Part shown: one piece after another, positions 62,108 through 64,000 of the stretch | Layout: every line of letters starts with the position of its first letter | Numbering within the stretch: the stretch's first letter is position 1 | Assembly (NCBI RefSeq): GCF_048569485.1 | Contig: NC_134361.1 | Span: 167,689,758 to 167,753,757, forward strand | DNA from: Anomaloglossus baeobatrachus | Lineage: Eukaryota; Chordata; Amphibia; Anura; Aromobatidae | DNA: 64,000 nt | Direction: 5' to 3' | The notes under the pieces: model-generated | The model's database searches: none | The model's input: the letters and a program-made list of their open reading frames with translations, nothing else | Told to the model about the DNA's origin: nothing | Program-made: the position numbers and the translations under genes

Positions 62108-62957
62108 AGGTGGGTAGGCTCGTGGGCATCTTAAATACCTGTATGGCAGCTGTGTTTAATGAAAATCCGGAAGACACCATGATTATCGGGCGGCGCGATC
62201 CGCGCATGCGCAGAGCCGCAACTCCGTGCCCGGACATCCGCCTACGTCCACCAAGGGCGACAAGGTCGCCGTTGATGACGCAAGCAAGACATCCACGCAC
62301 GGATCGCGGCCCGCGCATGCGCGTCACGCCGCACAGTGTCGACCGCCGCCATCTTAGTAGAGGTATGCCAGGCAAATCGCAGCCAAACATACCAGGAGGA
62401 GGGGAGATAAAACCGTAATAACCAAGATGATATTTGTTGTTGGTACATCCATCACATATTTCCCCTACTCCAATAGTTGGTGTTGCAAAGTGGCCAGACA
62501 AGTATACAGATCATGATCGTGCGTATACAAATATTATACTTGGACTCATATTTAAAATTACATCATTAGTAGCGTCAAATGTCCACATCATCTCAAAAAT
62601 CAGAAATCAGAAATAGCGATGACCACATATAAAAGTCCATAACCATGTGTATGATGATAGATGTATATACACAACTTTTTATTTGAACACCGCATAAGAT
62701 CAACAGCCTGTTAGAACCACCTATATAGTATATGTGGTAACCATCAAAAACACATAATATCAGAATTGCTTTTCCGGACCACCTCACAATATGCAAAACC
62801 CACAAGCCTTACCAACCTCAAAAAATGAAAAGATCTATGGAGGTGGAATCGAAAAAGACCATATCAATAAAATACCACAATTAAGAGATGGCGAAAGCAG
62901 CGAGACCCAGAGAGACAAACCTTCAAACAAATATGAATGTGGATGGACAGAGCATTT
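62108..62957 (-). promoter_or_regulatory. PLE C noncoding region with NRF1-like and YY1-like motifs
   Basis: NRF1-like CGCGCATGCGCA at 62201-62212 and CGCGCATGCGCG at 62312-62323, an ATGACGCAA CRE-like site near 62275 and GCCGCCATCTT near 62346 lie in a CpG-rich block of about 160 bp. The rest (62400-62957) is A/T-rich without a gene. The position, between ORF end and ribozyme, matches that of the cluster in PLE D. Confidence 0.5.
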
Positions 62958-64000
62958 TCATAAAAAGCTTGAGAAACCCCACTGATCATTAAGACCCCTT
63001 GGTTTCATGCACTTCAGAAGTGTAATCCACCTACATTCTAACTGACTGAGTTTTTTTAAAAGATCTCCTCTCCTGTTCCCTGGATACATCCGATCTATCC
63101 CACTGAATCTTAATAAATGTGACTGTCCTAAATGGAAGTCCCTAAAGTGTCGAGCAAGGGGTTTGAGTTTTGAAATCGCAAAAACCTGGTCTGCTGGAAC
63201 CTTCTCTGCTGCCCTTATATCTCTAATGTGTTCCTGTATGCGAACCCGAAGTTCTCTTGTAGTCATACCTACATACTGTAGGTTACATGGACATTTTGCC
63301 ACATATATAACCATTGATGTTCTGCAATTGATAAAATGCAATATTTTGTATTCACGTTCTTTATTTGAATCTGAAAATGTACTAGTCTTAGAGATATAAT
63401 GACAAGCAGTACAGCTCCCACAGGGCCAGCAACCCCATTTCGGGCCTTTAGACCCAAATAGAAAATTGGTAGGTGAGGACGGTACATGATGGCTATGGAC
63501 TAACAAGTCCCTAAGGGTTTTTCCCCGTTTAGCAACAAAGAAAGGTTTCTCTGTAACAAATTCAGATAGCGATGGATCTTCTCTTAAAATAGGCCATGAC
63601 TTAGTTATTGCACCCGTAAGCTCTCGCCACCTGGATTGATAATTGGAAATAAACCGAGTAATGTCCTTTGATTCTTTTTGCTTCTTGGAGTATAGTAGTG
63701 AATGTCTTCCAATACTTTTTGACACTTGATATGCACTATCAATATTATCCCTCCGGTAGCCACGTTGTGAGAATCTCTTTCTAAGCTCTTCTGCTTGGAG
63801 TTCAAAATCTTCATCTCTATCACAGATCCGCCTGGCGCGGATAAATTGTCCCTTAGGGATAGCTCGAATGACATGCGAAGGGTGGGCAGATCGTGCATGT
63901 AAAAGAGAATTCACACTAGTGTCTTTGCGAAACACGGTGGTATGAAGATGACCCTCCACGTCGGTTGTAATATGTAGATCTAGAAAATCGATAGCTGTTT
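62958..64000 (-). CDS. PLE C C-terminal part: RT end and GIY-YIG endonuclease (enters from right edge)
   Basis: The frame is open from the right edge (AIDFLDLHITTDVEGHLHTT) to a stop at 62958, about 346 codons. NFLDLHI-type sequence after the RT palm, a basic region (LRKRFSQRGYRRDNIDSAY), a Cys-rich stretch (CWPCGSCTACHYI) and a GIY-YIG nuclease: MVIYVAKCPCNLQYVGMTTR, ELRVRIQEHIRDIR, HFRDFHL and the Glu of QLECRWI. Same domain order as in PLE D but clearly diverged. No break in the visible part; the RT catalytic box lies outside the window. Confidence 0.92.
   Translation of the reverse strand, partial: TAIDFLDLHITTDVEGHLHTTVFRKDTSVNSLLHARSAHPSHVIRAIPKGQFIRARRICDRDEDFELQAEELRKRFSQRGYRRDNIDSAYQVSKSIGRHSLLYSKKQKESKDITRFISNYQSRWRELTGAITKSWPILREDPSLSEFVTEKPFFVAKRGKTLRDLLVHSHHVPSSPTNFLFGSKGPKWGCWPCGSCTACHYISKTSTFSDSNKEREYKILHFINCRTSMVIYVAKCPCNLQYVGMTTRELRVRIQEHIRDIRAAEKVPADQVFAISKLKPLARHFRDFHLGQSHLLRFSGIDRMYPGNRRGDLLKKLSQLECRWITLLKCMKPRGLNDQWGFSSFL

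Larger units (their letters stand above)
61282..64000 (-). mobile_element. Penelope-like element C, inserted in a Gypsy LTR (runs off the window)
   Basis: Minus-strand order: RT end and GIY-YIG ORF (from the right edge to 62958), noncoding region with CpG-rich NRF1-like motifs (62190-62350), hammerhead (62107-62068), then ~790 bp of noncoding tail ending at 61282. It is a different family from PLE D (low protein identity) with the same layout. It interrupts the 3' LTR of Gypsy B, so it is the younger element. Confidence 0.85.

Noticed and set aside
1-64000. Host protein-coding genes, tRNA or rRNA genes
   Set aside because: No frame outside mobile elements has recognisable host domains with splice context, and no tRNA cloverleaf or rRNA segment was noticed.

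Overview
The window is vertebrate repeat DNA, most likely amphibian and probably frog. That is inferred from the mixture seen here: sushi-type chromoviruses, other Ty3/Gypsy elements, a BEL/Pao element, L1/Tx1-type LINEs, Penelope-like elements (PLEs) with GIY-YIG endonucleases, hAT and Harbinger-type DNA transposons and a Tigger-like element. I found no convincing host gene, tRNA, rRNA or CRISPR array. Almost every base lies in a mobile element, often one inside another.

Layout. 1-2658: 3' end of a Ty3/Gypsy element, inserted in an L1/Tx1-type LINE (2659-~7735, minus). 7806-8216: Harbinger-type MITE. 8492-15650: complete 7.2-kb hAT element with 8-bp target duplication and two tandem-repeat arrays. 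15659-20954: old repeat debris holding a hammerhead-bearing foldback element (16148-17504), a minisatellite and a LINE 3' fragment. 20955-28033: BEL/Pao fossil (minus), split by a 514-bp hammerhead-bearing insert and by a 3-kb foldback with a central hammerhead and a Tigger-like element inside. 28122-30685: three MITEs. 30722-36511: sushi chromovirus copy 1. 36625-39975: non-autonomous Gypsy element sharing LTR sequence with the one at 1-2658. 39976-40795: unrecognised gag-like ORF. 40883-54227: PLE partial tandem dimer, interrupted by sushi copy 2 (41604-47387). 54228-54921: paired 257-bp direct repeats. 54922-61281: Ty3/Gypsy element with long open gag and pol. 61282-64000: a second PLE, inserted in the 3' LTR of that Gypsy element and running off the window.

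Most interesting signal. Five sites plus one duplicate copy can be folded by eye into hammerhead ribozyme (HHR) cores with a tiny stem III (2-3 bp, often palindromic), the kind known from Penelope-like elements. Two lie between the tandem PLE units, one lies in the terminal region of a second PLE, one sits at the end of a 514-bp insert with a 152-bp target duplication, and two lie at the centre of long palindromic foldback elements with 15-16-bp target duplications. The PLEs also carry CRE- and NRF1-like promoter motifs between ORF end and ribozyme, so each upstream unit could drive transcription of the next unit through the ribozyme. The shared layout (inverted tail, ribozyme, tail) suggests a family of non-autonomous ribozyme elements moved by PLE enzymes; that last step is inference.
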